Shown piece by piece: positions 27,315 through 35,404 of a stretch of DNA of 44,464 nucleotides (within the stretch, counting starts at the first letter, position 1; every line of letters begins with the position of its first letter). Position numbers and translations under genes: made by a program. Origin of the DNA: Bacteroidales bacterium UBA5507 (GTDB taxonomy: Bacteria > Bacteroidota > Bacteroidia > Bacteroidales > Lentimicrobiaceae). The DNA lies in assembly GCA_002426195.1 (NCBI GenBank), contig DIOT01000020.1, positions 1-44,464 on the forward strand. The letters run 5' to 3'. The notes beneath the pieces were generated by a model. It made no database searches. It was given only the letters and a program-made list of their open reading frames with translations, and had not been told where the DNA came from.

Positions 27315-28172
27315 ATGAATAATTTAAAAATAACCTCTATGCAATGCGGCTCTTTGGAACTGAGTCTGCAAAAGCCGGTAGTTATGGGAATAATAAACCT
27401 GACGCCCGATTCCTTTTATGACGGAGGGAGCTACACTGATACTCAATCGGTTGTAAAACGTGCAGAACAAATTCTAAACGAAGGGGGTGAGATTATTGAT
27501 ATTGGGGCAATATCAACCCGCCCAGGATCACTGATTCCTTCCTCTGCTGAAGAATTGGCTCGTTTGCTTAATCATCTTATTGCTATAAGGAAAGAATTCC
27601 CAAATGCTCTGATTTCTATTGATACTTTCAGAAAAGATGTTGCTGCTGTAGCAATTAGTGAAGGGGCCAATATAATCAACGATATTTCGGGTGGAATGCT
27701 TGATGAAGAAATGATCCCTTTTATGGCAGGACAAGACGCTGCCTATATCTTGATGCACATGCAGGGTAATCCAACAAATATGCAGGTTAACCCGGTATAT
27801 ACTAATGTAACAGAAGAGGTTAGCAATTTCTTTAAGGTACAGATTGAAAAGTTCGGAAACAAAGGCAAGTCTAATATAATTCTGGATCCCGGTTTTGGAT
27901 TTGGAAAGAATGTTGACCACAACTACCAGCTTCTGAACGAACTGGATAGATTCAAATGCTTTAATTACCCTATCCTTGTTGGTGTCTCAAGGAAATCAAT
28001 GATAAATAAAGTTTTAGGCACAACCCCAAAAGATGCCCTTAATGGCACTACTATTGTTAATACAATTGCATTAATGCGTGGTGCTGACATCCTCCGCGTG
28101 CACGATGTTAAACAAGCTGCAGAAGCTGTTCGTATTATCGGGCAATTTAATATTTCAAATGATAAACGATAA
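27315..28172 (+). CDS. folP: dihydropteroate synthase
   Basis: FolP joins p-aminobenzoate to dihydropterin pyrophosphate in folate synthesis and is the sulfonamide target. The 285-residue protein has VVMGIINLTPDSFYDGGSY (pterin site), IDIGAISTRPGS, ISIDTFRKDVA, NDISGGM, LDPGFGFGKN and VGVSRKSMI in the expected order. The ATG at 27315 (MNNLKITSMQ) is preferred over a GTG at 27264, since the latter adds a non-conserved lysine-rich leader and sits 2 bp from the divergent DUF1599 start. cdaA follows, with its -7 box starting 3 bp after the folP stop; folP-cdaA is a common Bacteroidota pairing. Confidence 0.95.
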   Translation: MNNLKITSMQCGSLELSLQKPVVMGIINLTPDSFYDGGSYTDTQSVVKRAEQILNEGGEIIDIGAISTRPGSLIPSSAEELARLLNHLIAIRKEFPNALISIDTFRKDVAAVAISEGANIINDISGGMLDEEMIPFMAGQDAAYILMHMQGNPTNMQVNPVYTNVTEEVSNFFKVQIEKFGNKGKSNIILDPGFGFGKNVDHNYQLLNELDRFKCFNYPILVGVSRKSMINKVLGTTPKDALNGTTIVNTIALMRGADILRVHDVKQAAEAVRIIGQFNISNDKR

Positions 28173-28175
28173 TCT

Positions 28176-28183
28176 TATATTTG
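28176..28183 (+). promoter_or_regulatory. -7 box of cdaA
   Basis: TATATTTG matches TAnnTTTG, immediately after the folP stop. TTTC at 28153-28156 is a partial -33 element 19 bp upstream. The TTG at 28181-28183 is in frame with cdaA but belongs to this box. Confidence 0.6.
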
Positions 28184-28198
28184 CAAAAAGTAGTTTAT

Positions 28199-29014
28199 AT
28201 GCCTGAGCTTGCTATCCCATTTTTTATCGGTTTAAGACTCCTCGATGTTATTGATATAATTCTGGTTGGGTTACTGCTTTATGAATTATACAATCTGGTA
28301 AAAGGCACTGCTGCTATAAATATTCTATTGGGTATAGTTGCAATATTCCTTGTATGGAGGTTGGTTCGAATCCTCGAAATGGAACTTCTTTCTGAAATTC
28401 TTGGTGCCTTTATCAGTGTTGGATTCATTGCCCTGATTGTTGTTTTTCAGCCTGAAATCAGAAAGTTCCTTCTTCTTTTGGGCACGCCTAGCTTTATAAG
28501 AAAGAAAAACAACCGTTTCCTCTTTTGGAAAATCAAATACGATAATCAGGACGAGCTTTCTATTGACCCCATAATTCAGGCATGTCATAAAATGGCCAAT
28601 TCAAAAACCGGTGCGCTGATAGTTATAGGTAAAGTGAATGAACTGAATGATGTAGCCGAAACAGGTGAAATCCTTGAAGCAAGGATATCAGAGCAGCTTT
28701 TAGAAAATATATTTTACAAGAACTCCCCTCTTCATGATGGTGCTGTATTAATCATGAATAACAGGATAAAGGCAGCAAGTTGCATTTTACCCGTCTCAAA
28801 GAATGACAAGTTGCCGGCACAGGTTGGTTTAAGACACAGAGCAGCAGTTGGGATTACAGAGAAATCCGATGCAATTGCTATTGTAGTTTCAGAACAAACC
28901 GGTACAATTTCATGGTGTAAAACAGGTCAGCTCAATGTTGATATACAGCCTGCGAGACTAAAAACCTTACTTGAGGAAGAATTTAATGTTGCCCCGGGTA
29001 CAGGCAAGAATTAA
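28199..29014 (+). CDS. cdaA: diadenylate cyclase (c-di-AMP synthase)
   Basis: CdaA condenses two ATP into cyclic di-AMP, a second messenger that controls potassium and osmotic balance. The 271-residue protein has three N-terminal membrane segments (about residues 14-30, 38-56 and 67-85) and the cytoplasmic DisA_N catalytic domain with LHDGAVLI (DGA at 180-182) and GLRHRAAVGI (RHR at 212-214), the two hallmark motifs. ATG at 28199 is used because the earlier in-frame TTG lies in the -7 box. It probably has its own promoter besides any read-through from folP. No c-di-AMP phosphodiesterase or CdaR regulator is nearby. Confidence 0.95.
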   Translation: MPELAIPFFIGLRLLDVIDIILVGLLLYELYNLVKGTAAINILLGIVAIFLVWRLVRILEMELLSEILGAFISVGFIALIVVFQPEIRKFLLLLGTPSFIRKKNNRFLFWKIKYDNQDELSIDPIIQACHKMANSKTGALIVIGKVNELNDVAETGEILEARISEQLLENIFYKNSPLHDGAVLIMNNRIKAASCILPVSKNDKLPAQVGLRHRAAVGITEKSDAIAIVVSEQTGTISWCKTGQLNVDIQPARLKTLLEEEFNVAPGTGKN

Positions 29015-29033
29015 TCTTACAAAATTTTAATTT

Positions 29034-29597
29034 TCAGGGATTGACTTTAAGAGAATCGACTTTGTTTCGGGCCTCGAATTCTTTAACAAGTTCCTCAGGC
29101 GATTTGCCCATGTTCCTTATTGCTGCTTCAGCATCATTGGCCAGTGGGTGATTGGGAAAGCGAGAGGAAAAACCTCTGTATATAGAAGCGGCCTTTCCAT
29201 AATCACTCAGGAGATTCTCATATACATATGCTTTAAGGAAGACGACTTCAGCCAATTTGGGTTGATTTGGATAATCGTTTATTGATTTATCAATCAGCTC
29301 CATAGTTTTCTCACCTTGTCCCATGCCCATGCTCAAATTTATTGCTCTGTACAAGTATTGCGAAGCAGCGGAATCTTTTGGATAGGACTCATAAAATGAG
29401 ATATATTCACTTAAAAGTGCTTGCAGTTCTTCCTGAGTTGCAGGGTTATCAGTATTCTGCAGCTTCTTTTCAATACCGGCAATCCTGGAAGCGGCTTTCT
29501 CTTCAGGTGAACTACATGATGTTACCAACAGTGTTGCAAGAATTCCGATAGTAAATAACCTGATAAATGATTGGTTGAGAGGCTTTAATAAATGCAT
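29034..29597 (-). CDS. TPR-type lipoprotein
   Basis: A 187-residue predicted lipoprotein. Signal peptide residues 1-27 end in the lipobox LVTSC with the lipidated Cys at 28. The mature part is helical and repeat-like (YLYRAINLSMGMGQGEKTME, then VVFLKAYVYENLLSDYGKAA), fitting two to three tetratricopeptide repeats used for protein contacts in the periplasm. No catalytic motif is visible. It follows def by 2 bp, and the ruvX-def-TPR order is conserved in Bacteroidota, so it is co-transcribed; its role remains unknown. It is convergent with cdaA across 19 bp. Confidence 0.85.
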   Translation of the reverse strand: MHLLKPLNQSFIRLFTIGILATLLVTSCSSPEEKAASRIAGIEKKLQNTDNPATQEELQALLSEYISFYESYPKDSAASQYLYRAINLSMGMGQGEKTMELIDKSINDYPNQPKLAEVVFLKAYVYENLLSDYGKAASIYRGFSSRFPNHPLANDAEAAIRNMGKSPEELVKEFEARNKVDSLKVNP

Positions 29598-29599
29598 GA

Positions 29600-30172
29600 T
29601 TAAGACGTTTTCTTTTTGAGATTAGGGAAGATCATTTTATAGTCAGCTTTAACAATGCCCTTAGAGATATCTGATAATTTTCTCTTCAGCATCATTTTCC
29701 TGAGGGGATTAATTCTATCTACGAATAATATACCATCCAGGTGATCATATTCATGCTGTATGACTCTTGCTAAAGCTCCTGAAATTACATCATCATGGAA
29801 TACGAAGTTTTCATCATAATATTTAATCCTTACCTGAGGCTTCCTCATCACATCTTCTCTTATGTCGGGAATGCTGAGACAACCTTCGTTGAATGCCCAT
29901 TCATCACCTGCTTCTTCAACGATAGTCGCATTGATAAATGCCCGCTTAACGCTCTCTTCGTTGGGATATTCTTCTTTATAAGGAGTTGTGTCAATTACAA
30001 AAAGCCTGATACTTCTATTGACCTGAGGTGCAGCTAAGCCTACTCCATTCGAAGCATACATAGTTTCAAACATGTCGGCTATAAACTGCTGAAGGTCTGG
30101 ATAATCCTTGTCTATATCCACAGCAACCTTTCTTAGTAAAGGATGTCCAAATGCTAATACCGGAAGAATCAT
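29600..30172 (-). CDS. def: peptide deformylase
   Basis: Removes the formyl group from nascent proteins at the ribosome exit. The 190-residue protein has all three motifs: GVGLAAPQV (residues 43-51), EGCLSIP (Cys98 metal ligand) and HEYDHLDG (His140, catalytic Glu141, His144). Length is normal. It lies between ruvX (24-bp gap) and the TPR lipoprotein (2 bp) in one leftward transcript. Confidence 0.97.
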   Translation of the reverse strand: MILPVLAFGHPLLRKVAVDIDKDYPDLQQFIADMFETMYASNGVGLAAPQVNRSIRLFVIDTTPYKEEYPNEESVKRAFINATIVEEAGDEWAFNEGCLSIPDIREDVMRKPQVRIKYYDENFVFHDDVISGALARVIQHEYDHLDGILFVDRINPLRKMMLKRKLSDISKGIVKADYKMIFPNLKKKTS

Positions 30173-30196
30173 AATCGTATTGAATTAGATAATTAA

Positions 30197-30622
30197 TTAA
30201 AAGCCAGGTGAATTATGTTCCAGGTATGATTGCAACATAATAGTTGCACTAATCGTGTCAATCAATGCCTTGTTCTGTCTGTCTTTCTTCTTTAAGCCTG
30301 CTTCTCTGATGGTTTGCATGGCAATTTTAGAAGTGAAGCGTTCATCTACTCTCCTGACCGGGATGTTGGGAAACGTATTTACCAGCAATCGTACAAAAGG
30401 TTCGATAAACTTTGAAGACTCAGAGGCTTCATAATTCATCTGTTTTGGTTCGCCAACCAAAAATAGTACAACCTTCTCTCCGGAAATATAATCCTTTAAG
30501 AATTGAATAACATCCATCGATCTGATGGTAGTTAGCGAAGTAGCTATTATTTGATCCGGATCACTAACAGCCAATCCGGTTCGCTTTTGTCCATAGTCTA
30601 TCGCTAAAATCCTGCCAATCAA
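30197..30622 (-). CDS. ruvX: RuvX/YqgF family Holliday junction resolvase homologue
   Basis: An RNase H-fold protein (141 residues) with RILAIDYGQKRTGLAVSD at the start, RRVDERFTS in the middle and a C-terminal acidic helix (ALIDTISATIMLQSYL); the three acidic residues expected for metal binding are present. YqgF acts in 16S rRNA 5'-end maturation in E. coli and as a Holliday junction resolvase elsewhere. The start is uncertain. An upstream TTG at 30649 would add nine residues but it is inside a TAATTTTG promoter box, so the TTG at 30622, giving MIGRILAIDYG, is preferred. It precedes def in the operon. Confidence 0.9.
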   Translation of the reverse strand: MIGRILAIDYGQKRTGLAVSDPDQIIATSLTTIRSMDVIQFLKDYISGEKVVLFLVGEPKQMNYEASESSKFIEPFVRLLVNTFPNIPVRRVDERFTSKIAMQTIREAGLKKKDRQNKALIDTISATIMLQSYLEHNSPGF

Positions 30623-30646
30623 TTTATGAAGATTGTATTTCGGTAG

Positions 30647-30654
30647 CAAAATTA
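30647..30654 (-). promoter_or_regulatory. -7 box of ruvX
   Basis: Reads TAATTTTG on the minus strand, exact for TAnnTTTG, 24 bp before the preferred ruvX start and 22 bp after the tsaC stop. It would give ruvX-def-TPR a promoter separate from dapD-GT9-tsaC. Confidence 0.5.
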
Positions 30655-30676
30655 CAATAAAATGGGGTAAGATGAC

Positions 30677-31252
30677 CTACTCTCTCACAATTTTATATAT
30701 GCCGTTCTCGTATAAACGAATAATTGTGGAGGCTTTACTCTGGTTAAACTGATCATGGAATAATTTAACTACATAATCAGCTTCACGAATTATCTCAGCC
30801 GATATCTGCTTAAAGACCAGAGGTGTTACCTCACCTGATATGTTGGCTGAAGATGAGACTATTGGTTTACCGAGAAGATCAATAACACCTGAACAAAATT
30901 CATTCTTTATCACTCTGATGGCAATGGTACCGTCGGAAGCAATAAGGTTCCTTGGCAGGTTTCTGGCATTATCATATATTACTGTAACCGGATTTTCTAA
31001 TCTGCTGATCAAATCAATTGCTATATCAGGTACTTTGGCAACATATTTAGGGAGTGCATCAAAGGAACTCAGAAGGACAATTAGGCTTTTATCTTCTGTA
31101 CGCTTCTTTATCTTATAAACCCTGTCAACAGCTCTTGAATTAAGAGCATCGCAACCAAGACCCCATACTGTATCAGTGGGATAAACAATAACTCCTCCCT
31201 CTTCAAGTACCCTGACGGTATTCTCTATCTCATTTCTAATTTCCGGATTCAT
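30677..31252 (-). CDS. tsaC: threonylcarbamoyl-AMP synthase (Sua5/YrdC/YwlC)
   Basis: Makes threonylcarbamoyl-AMP for t6A37 modification of ANN-decoding tRNAs. The 191-residue single-domain form has GGVIVYPTDTVWGLGCDA (residues 19-36), KIKKRTEDKSLIVL with the basic nucleotide-binding residues, TIAIRVI and PIVSSSANISGE. It lacks the Sua5 C-terminal domain, so it is the short TsaC type. Its first 17 bases overlap the end of the GT9 gene (31236-31252), pointing to coupled translation. Confidence 0.94.
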   Translation of the reverse strand: MNPEIRNEIENTVRVLEEGGVIVYPTDTVWGLGCDALNSRAVDRVYKIKKRTEDKSLIVLLSSFDALPKYVAKVPDIAIDLISRLENPVTVIYDNARNLPRNLIASDGTIAIRVIKNEFCSGVIDLLGKPIVSSSANISGEVTPLVFKQISAEIIREADYVVKLFHDQFNQSKASTIIRLYENGIYKIVRE

Positions 31253-32255
31253 AGGTAAGCGGTAATAACAATTGATTCACTGAAATAGTTTCAGCACATT
31301 TAAAATGATCTAAAGGACATTTTTGATAACCATGCAATCCACATGGCCTGCAGCTTAGCTCTACTGTTGTTTCAACTATATATGATCTATCCGAAAGAGG
31401 ACCAAATCCAAAAGCCGGAACTGTTGAACAGAAGACTGCCACGACCGGTGCATTCATTGATGAAGCAATGTGTAATGGAGCGGAATCATTAACATAATTA
31501 ATAACTGCCTTACTCATTACGGCTGCTGATTCAAGGAACGACAACCGGCCTGAAAGATTAATAATCTGACTTTTCTTACAGCTTTTAATAATCAGTTCAC
31601 AAAGCTCGCTGTCTGCCTTACTTCCCAATAATACAACATCAAGATCCTCCGGCAATCTGTCAATAAACTCAATCCACTTTTTCCCGGGCAACCTTTTTGT
31701 GAAATACAGGGATGCCGGTGATATCGTAATGTACTTATTATTGATCAGTTGTGCTGTACTGGCAAAATCTGAAGCAGACGGATAAAGCCGTGGTTTACCA
31801 GTATCTATATGTTTTGCTCCTTCGTAAACTGCATTGAGGATTTCCTTATTCCGCTGAGTTTCGTGGCTATTATCACCTATATTGTGAACTACTTTGTGGG
31901 TGTAAAATAACGATAAAGGATTTTTGGTAAATCCGGCTTTAACTTTTGCACCTGAAAGTGCTGTGATTACGCCAGATGAAGCAAACCGATGAATGTTCAG
32001 AACAACATCATACTTGTTACTGCGAACCTTTGTTATTAAATTGATTAACCTCTTGTATTTTTTATGCGATTTGTTCCAGACAAGGACTTCTTTGACAAAA
32101 GGATGATTTTCAAACAATCCCTGGTATCCGTCTTTGATGAGAAAATCTATTTCAAAATCATCGGATAAATTGTGAAGAGTTTCGGCAAGTGAAGTTGAAA
32201 GAATAACATCGCCTAATGAAGCAGTTTGAATAATCAGAACTCTTGTCGGTTTCAT
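31236..32255 (-). CDS. glycosyltransferase family 9 (heptosyltransferase-like)
   Basis: A 339-residue GT-B fold enzyme of the ADP-heptose:LPS heptosyltransferase family. The N terminus VLIIQTASLGDVILSTSLAE matches GT9, followed by ISPASLYFTKRLPGKKW and VNYVNDSAPLHIASSMNAPV, the sugar-nucleotide site. The C-terminal cysteine-rich segment CRPCGLHGYQKCPL is typical of WaaF-like members. Inferred role: adding a sugar to the lipopolysaccharide core on the inner face of the membrane. It overlaps dapD by 4 bp (ATGA) and tsaC by 17 bp. The sugar donor cannot be told. Confidence 0.9.
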   Translation of the reverse strand: MKPTRVLIIQTASLGDVILSTSLAETLHNLSDDFEIDFLIKDGYQGLFENHPFVKEVLVWNKSHKKYKRLINLITKVRSNKYDVVLNIHRFASSGVITALSGAKVKAGFTKNPLSLFYTHKVVHNIGDNSHETQRNKEILNAVYEGAKHIDTGKPRLYPSASDFASTAQLINNKYITISPASLYFTKRLPGKKWIEFIDRLPEDLDVVLLGSKADSELCELIIKSCKKSQIINLSGRLSFLESAAVMSKAVINYVNDSAPLHIASSMNAPVVAVFCSTVPAFGFGPLSDRSYIVETTVELSCRPCGLHGYQKCPLDHFKCAETISVNQLLLPLTYESGN

Positions 32256-33070
32256 ACCTGTACACTGAAATCACGTAAAGAATCGTTCAGAGAAGTCTTA
32301 AGGTTGGTAGATTCTTTCCTGTATCCAATTACCAGAGCAGAGGGCACATGATACAAACCGGCTTTAAACTGCTTTGGTATTGAACCGGGTATCACTACTG
32401 CCCTTGGAGGCACATAACCCTTATATTCAACCGGGGCATCTCCGCTCACATCAATGATCTTTGTTGAACCGGTGATTGTGACTCCTGCACCTATAACAGC
32501 TTCTTTCGACACTCTTACACCTTCAACAATAATGCATCTCGATCCAATAAAAGCACCATCCTCAATAATTACAGGATTTGCCTGAACAGGTTCAAGAACA
32601 CCACCTATACCAACACCTCCTGACAAATGGACATTCTTACCGATCTGAGCACAAGAGCCTACGGTAGCCCATGTGTCAACCATCGTCCCGGAATCAACAT
32701 AAGCACCAATGTTTACATACGAAGGCATCAGGATTACTCCTGGTGCGATGTAGGAGCCATATCTGGCAACAGCAGGCGGAACAACCCTTATACCCTGCAG
32801 AGAATATTCTTTCTTTAATGGTATCTTGTCGTGAAACTCTAAGGGACCGGCTTCCATTGTCACCATGTCATTTATCAAAAAGTACAATAAAACGGACTTT
32901 TTGAGCCACTCATTCACGCGCCATTCACCATCAATTGGTTCGCATATTCTCAGGTTCCCTTTGTCGAGATTATGTATTACGGTTTTTATAGCGTTAACTG
33001 CTTCATCCGATTTAAGCAATTCCCTATTATCCCATACCCGGTTTATAATACTTTCGAGATCAGTGTTCAT
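32252..33070 (-). CDS. dapD: tetrahydrodipicolinate N-succinyltransferase
   Basis: DapD transfers succinyl from succinyl-CoA to tetrahydrodipicolinate in the diaminopimelate/lysine pathway. The 272-residue protein has an N-terminal helical region (1-100), then a hexapeptide left-handed beta-helix (PPAVARYGSYIAPGVILMPS, VDTWATVGSCAQIGKNVHLS, GGVGIGGVLEP) and a C-terminal cap (PPRAVVIPGSIPKQF). ATG at 33070 (MNTDLESI) is chosen because the upstream GTG at 33091 touches a -7 box. It is first in the dapD-GT9-tsaC set. The pathway supplies meso-diaminopimelate for peptidoglycan, consistent with mtgA in the same window. Confidence 0.96.
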   Translation of the reverse strand: MNTDLESIINRVWDNRELLKSDEAVNAIKTVIHNLDKGNLRICEPIDGEWRVNEWLKKSVLLYFLINDMVTMEAGPLEFHDKIPLKKEYSLQGIRVVPPAVARYGSYIAPGVILMPSYVNIGAYVDSGTMVDTWATVGSCAQIGKNVHLSGGVGIGGVLEPVQANPVIIEDGAFIGSRCIIVEGVRVSKEAVIGAGVTITGSTKIIDVSGDAPVEYKGYVPPRAVVIPGSIPKQFKAGLYHVPSALVIGYRKESTNLKTSLNDSLRDFSVQV

Positions 33071-33090
33071 TGTGCTATCTGTTGCAGCCA

Positions 33091-33098
33091 CAAATTTA
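33091..33098 (-). promoter_or_regulatory. -7 box of dapD
   Basis: Reads TAAATTTG on the minus strand, exact for TAnnTTTG, 20 bp before the dapD ATG. No clear -33 TTG. Confidence 0.5.
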
Positions 33099-33198
33099 CA
33101 AAAAAACCTGAGGGCTGTTACTTTTACATGACCGGCAAATTTCTCTCAGATTATAATTTTTTCAATGTTAACGGCATCTTGAACAAATGTTACATGAC

Positions 33199-33228
33199 TT
33201 TGTTACTTAGGGATTAATGTTAAATTAG
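33199..33228 (+). promoter_or_regulatory. probable promoter of the 2-oxoacid dehydrogenase gene
   Basis: TTTG (33199-33202), 18-bp spacer, TAAATTAG (33221-33228). The -7 box has one mismatch (A for T at position 7), but the spacing and position, 17 bp before the ATG, are good. Confidence 0.5.
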
Positions 33229-33245
33229 CACTACAAGGATTAATT

Positions 33246-35306
33246 ATGATTACAGCTGAGGTCGAAGCCAAAAAAGCGTTTGGTATTAAATATACAGAGA
33301 AAGAAACTCTCCTGAATTGGTATTATTTACTCGCATTAGGAAGAAGAATTGATGACAGGGCACCTAACTATCTGAAGCAGGCATTGGGTTGGTCATACCA
33401 TGCTCCATATGCCGGTCACGATGCAATACAATTAGCAGTAGGCCAGGTTTTTGTAAAGCAGGTTGACCACTTGTTCCCTTATTATCGTGATATGCAGGTA
33501 GCTATTTCTGCAGGACTAACTGCAGAAGAATTAATACTCAATGGAATTTCAAAAGCTACTGACATTGCTAGCGGTGGTAGGCATATGTCTAACCATTTCG
33601 CCAAGCCCGTCTGGAATATACATAATGTCTCTTCTGCAACGGGCAACCATGCTTTGCATGCTGTTGGGACAGCCCGTGCAATTAAAAAATACAATGCTGA
33701 AGCCGTTGCTATTTGCTCGATGGGCGAATCAGCCACATCCGAAGGTTATGTGTATGAAGCAATTAATGGTGCTTCAAATGAAAAATTACCTGTAATATTT
33801 GTAATTCAGGATAATAACTATGGCATTTCTGTTCCAAAACGTGACCAGACAGCCAACTGGAGAGCAGCTGAAAACTTCTCCGGATTTAAGAATCTGAGAA
33901 TTATTCATGTTGATGGGAAGAATGTATTCCAATCAATGAATGCAATGATCGAAGCAAGAGAATGGGCAGTGAAAAATCAAATGCCGGTTATTGTCCATGC
34001 CAGTGTTGTCCGTATTCATTCTCATTCAAATTCCGATAAGCATGAGCTTTATCGTGATGACAATGAAAGACATTGTGCATTACAGGCTGATCCATTTGAC
34101 AGATACAGAAAAACACTCGTCATTTCAGGCAGGGTAACTGAGGAAGAATTGGCAGAAATCGACAAAAAAGTTAAAGACGAAGTCTCGAAAGCACATAAAA
34201 AAGCTATTGCAGCACCTGATCCTTCTCCCGAATCTATCTACAACCATGTAATTCCCGAAGCATACAAGCCTCAGGTTTATACCGATGGGACACATGACAG
34301 CTCAAAAGGAGAAAAGCTAAAATTCATTCAGGCACTTAATAATACACTCAAAGCAGAGTTCAGACATAATCCTGACACATTCATCTGGGGACAGGACATT
34401 GCTAATAAAGATAAGGGTGGTATCTTTAATGTTACAAAAGGTATGCAACCCGAGTTTGGAATAGAAAGAGTATTCAATGCTCCGATTGCTGAAGACTTTA
34501 TACTTGGAACAGCCAATGGTATGAGCCGTTTCGATAAGAAGATAAGAATTGTCGTTGAAGGTGCAGAGTTTGCCGATTACTTCTGGCCAGCTATGGAACA
34601 ATTTGTAGAGCTCACCCATGATTACTGGAGAAGCAATGGTGCATTCGCTCCTAATGTTGTTGTGAGATTAGCTTCAGGCGGATATATCGGAGGCGGACTT
34701 TATCACTCACAGACGATTGAAGGTGCTCTTACGACTTTCCCGGGTATACGGATTGTATATCCTTCATTCGCTGATGATGCGGCCGGGCTTCTTAGAACAG
34801 CAATAAGATCAGAAGGTCCTACTATTTTCCTGGAACCTAAAGCTCTCTACAATGATCCTATTGCCGAAACGATAGTCCCTGATGAATTCGAAGTTCCTTT
34901 TGGAAAAGCCAGAATCAGAAAAGAAGGCACAGACATTTCCTTCATAACTTACGGAAATACAACTCATATGTGTCTTGCAGCTGCACGCAAACTGGAGGAA
35001 GAAAACGGAATCAAGGCAGAAGTGGTAGATATACGTTCACTAATCCCTCTTGATAAAGAAACCATTTTGAATTCAGTGAAGAAAACAAACCGCGTTCTTG
35101 TCGTTCATGAAGACAAAGTCTATAGCGGATTTGGAGCTGAACTTGCTGCAATGATAACAGAAGAGGCCTTTGAATATCTCGATGCTCCGGTAAAGAGAAT
35201 TGGCTCAACATTCACTCCTGTTGGTTTTAACCGAATACTTGAAAAAGCAATACTGCCAAATACTGATAAAATCTATCTGGCAGCTAAAGAGTTATTAGAC
35301 TTCTAA
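33246..35306 (+). CDS. 2-oxoacid (branched-chain) dehydrogenase E1, fused alpha-beta
   Basis: A 686-residue thiamine-diphosphate enzyme with E1-alpha (about residues 1-345) and E1-beta (about 360-686) in one chain. The alpha half has GRRIDDRAPNYLKQ, HAPYAGHDAIQLAVG, GGRHMSNHF and the cofactor region MGESATSEG..QDNNYG, where the canonical GDG is GES (160-162). The beta half has GERVFNAPIAEDFILG-like FNAPIAEDF, VEGAEFADYFWPAMEQ and VVHEDKVYSGFGAELA. Family role: decarboxylation of branched-chain 2-oxoacids in valine, leucine and isoleucine breakdown. No E2 or E3 gene is in the window. ATG at 33246 follows a weak AAGGA. Confidence 0.9.
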   Translation: MITAEVEAKKAFGIKYTEKETLLNWYYLLALGRRIDDRAPNYLKQALGWSYHAPYAGHDAIQLAVGQVFVKQVDHLFPYYRDMQVAISAGLTAEELILNGISKATDIASGGRHMSNHFAKPVWNIHNVSSATGNHALHAVGTARAIKKYNAEAVAICSMGESATSEGYVYEAINGASNEKLPVIFVIQDNNYGISVPKRDQTANWRAAENFSGFKNLRIIHVDGKNVFQSMNAMIEAREWAVKNQMPVIVHASVVRIHSHSNSDKHELYRDDNERHCALQADPFDRYRKTLVISGRVTEEELAEIDKKVKDEVSKAHKKAIAAPDPSPESIYNHVIPEAYKPQVYTDGTHDSSKGEKLKFIQALNNTLKAEFRHNPDTFIWGQDIANKDKGGIFNVTKGMQPEFGIERVFNAPIAEDFILGTANGMSRFDKKIRIVVEGAEFADYFWPAMEQFVELTHDYWRSNGAFAPNVVVRLASGGYIGGGLYHSQTIEGALTTFPGIRIVYPSFADDAAGLLRTAIRSEGPTIFLEPKALYNDPIAETIVPDEFEVPFGKARIRKEGTDISFITYGNTTHMCLAAARKLEEENGIKAEVVDIRSLIPLDKETILNSVKKTNRVLVVHEDKVYSGFGAELAAMITEEAFEYLDAPVKRIGSTFTPVGFNRILEKAILPNTDKIYLAAKELLDF

Positions 35307-35340
35307 ACATATTCATGTGATTAATCTACTTGAAGAAATT

Positions 35341-35373
35341 CAGCCAGTTGCAATGCAAGTGGCTGATTTTTTT
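35341..35373 (+). terminator. terminator of the E1 gene, overlapping the next promoter
   Basis: CAGCCA (35341-35346) pairs with TGGCTG (35360-35365); an inner TTGC/GCAA (35348-35351/35355-35358) extends the hairpin, followed by A and a run of T. It begins 34 bp after the stop and shares DNA with the M3 promoter. Confidence 0.85.
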
Positions 35374-35380
35374 ATATTTG
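35348..35380 (+). promoter_or_regulatory. promoter of the M3 peptidase gene
   Basis: TTG (35348-35350), 22-bp spacer and TATATTTG (35373-35380). The -33 element lies inside the terminator hairpin of the previous gene. Confidence 0.6.
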
Positions 35381-35404
35381 CATTCAGAACCAAATATTCT
35401 ACCA

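Noticed and set aside
27528..27920. 130-codon antisense frame within folP
   Set aside because: Entirely inside folP, whose catalytic motifs are intact; no promoter box or recognisable protein.
28361..28374. A GGTTCGAATCC T-arm-like string inside cdaA
   Set aside because: No acceptor, D or anticodon stem surrounds it and the reading frame of cdaA runs through it.
34317..34619. 100-codon antisense frame within the E1 gene
   Set aside because: Shadow of a clear coding region in another frame with no recognisable product.
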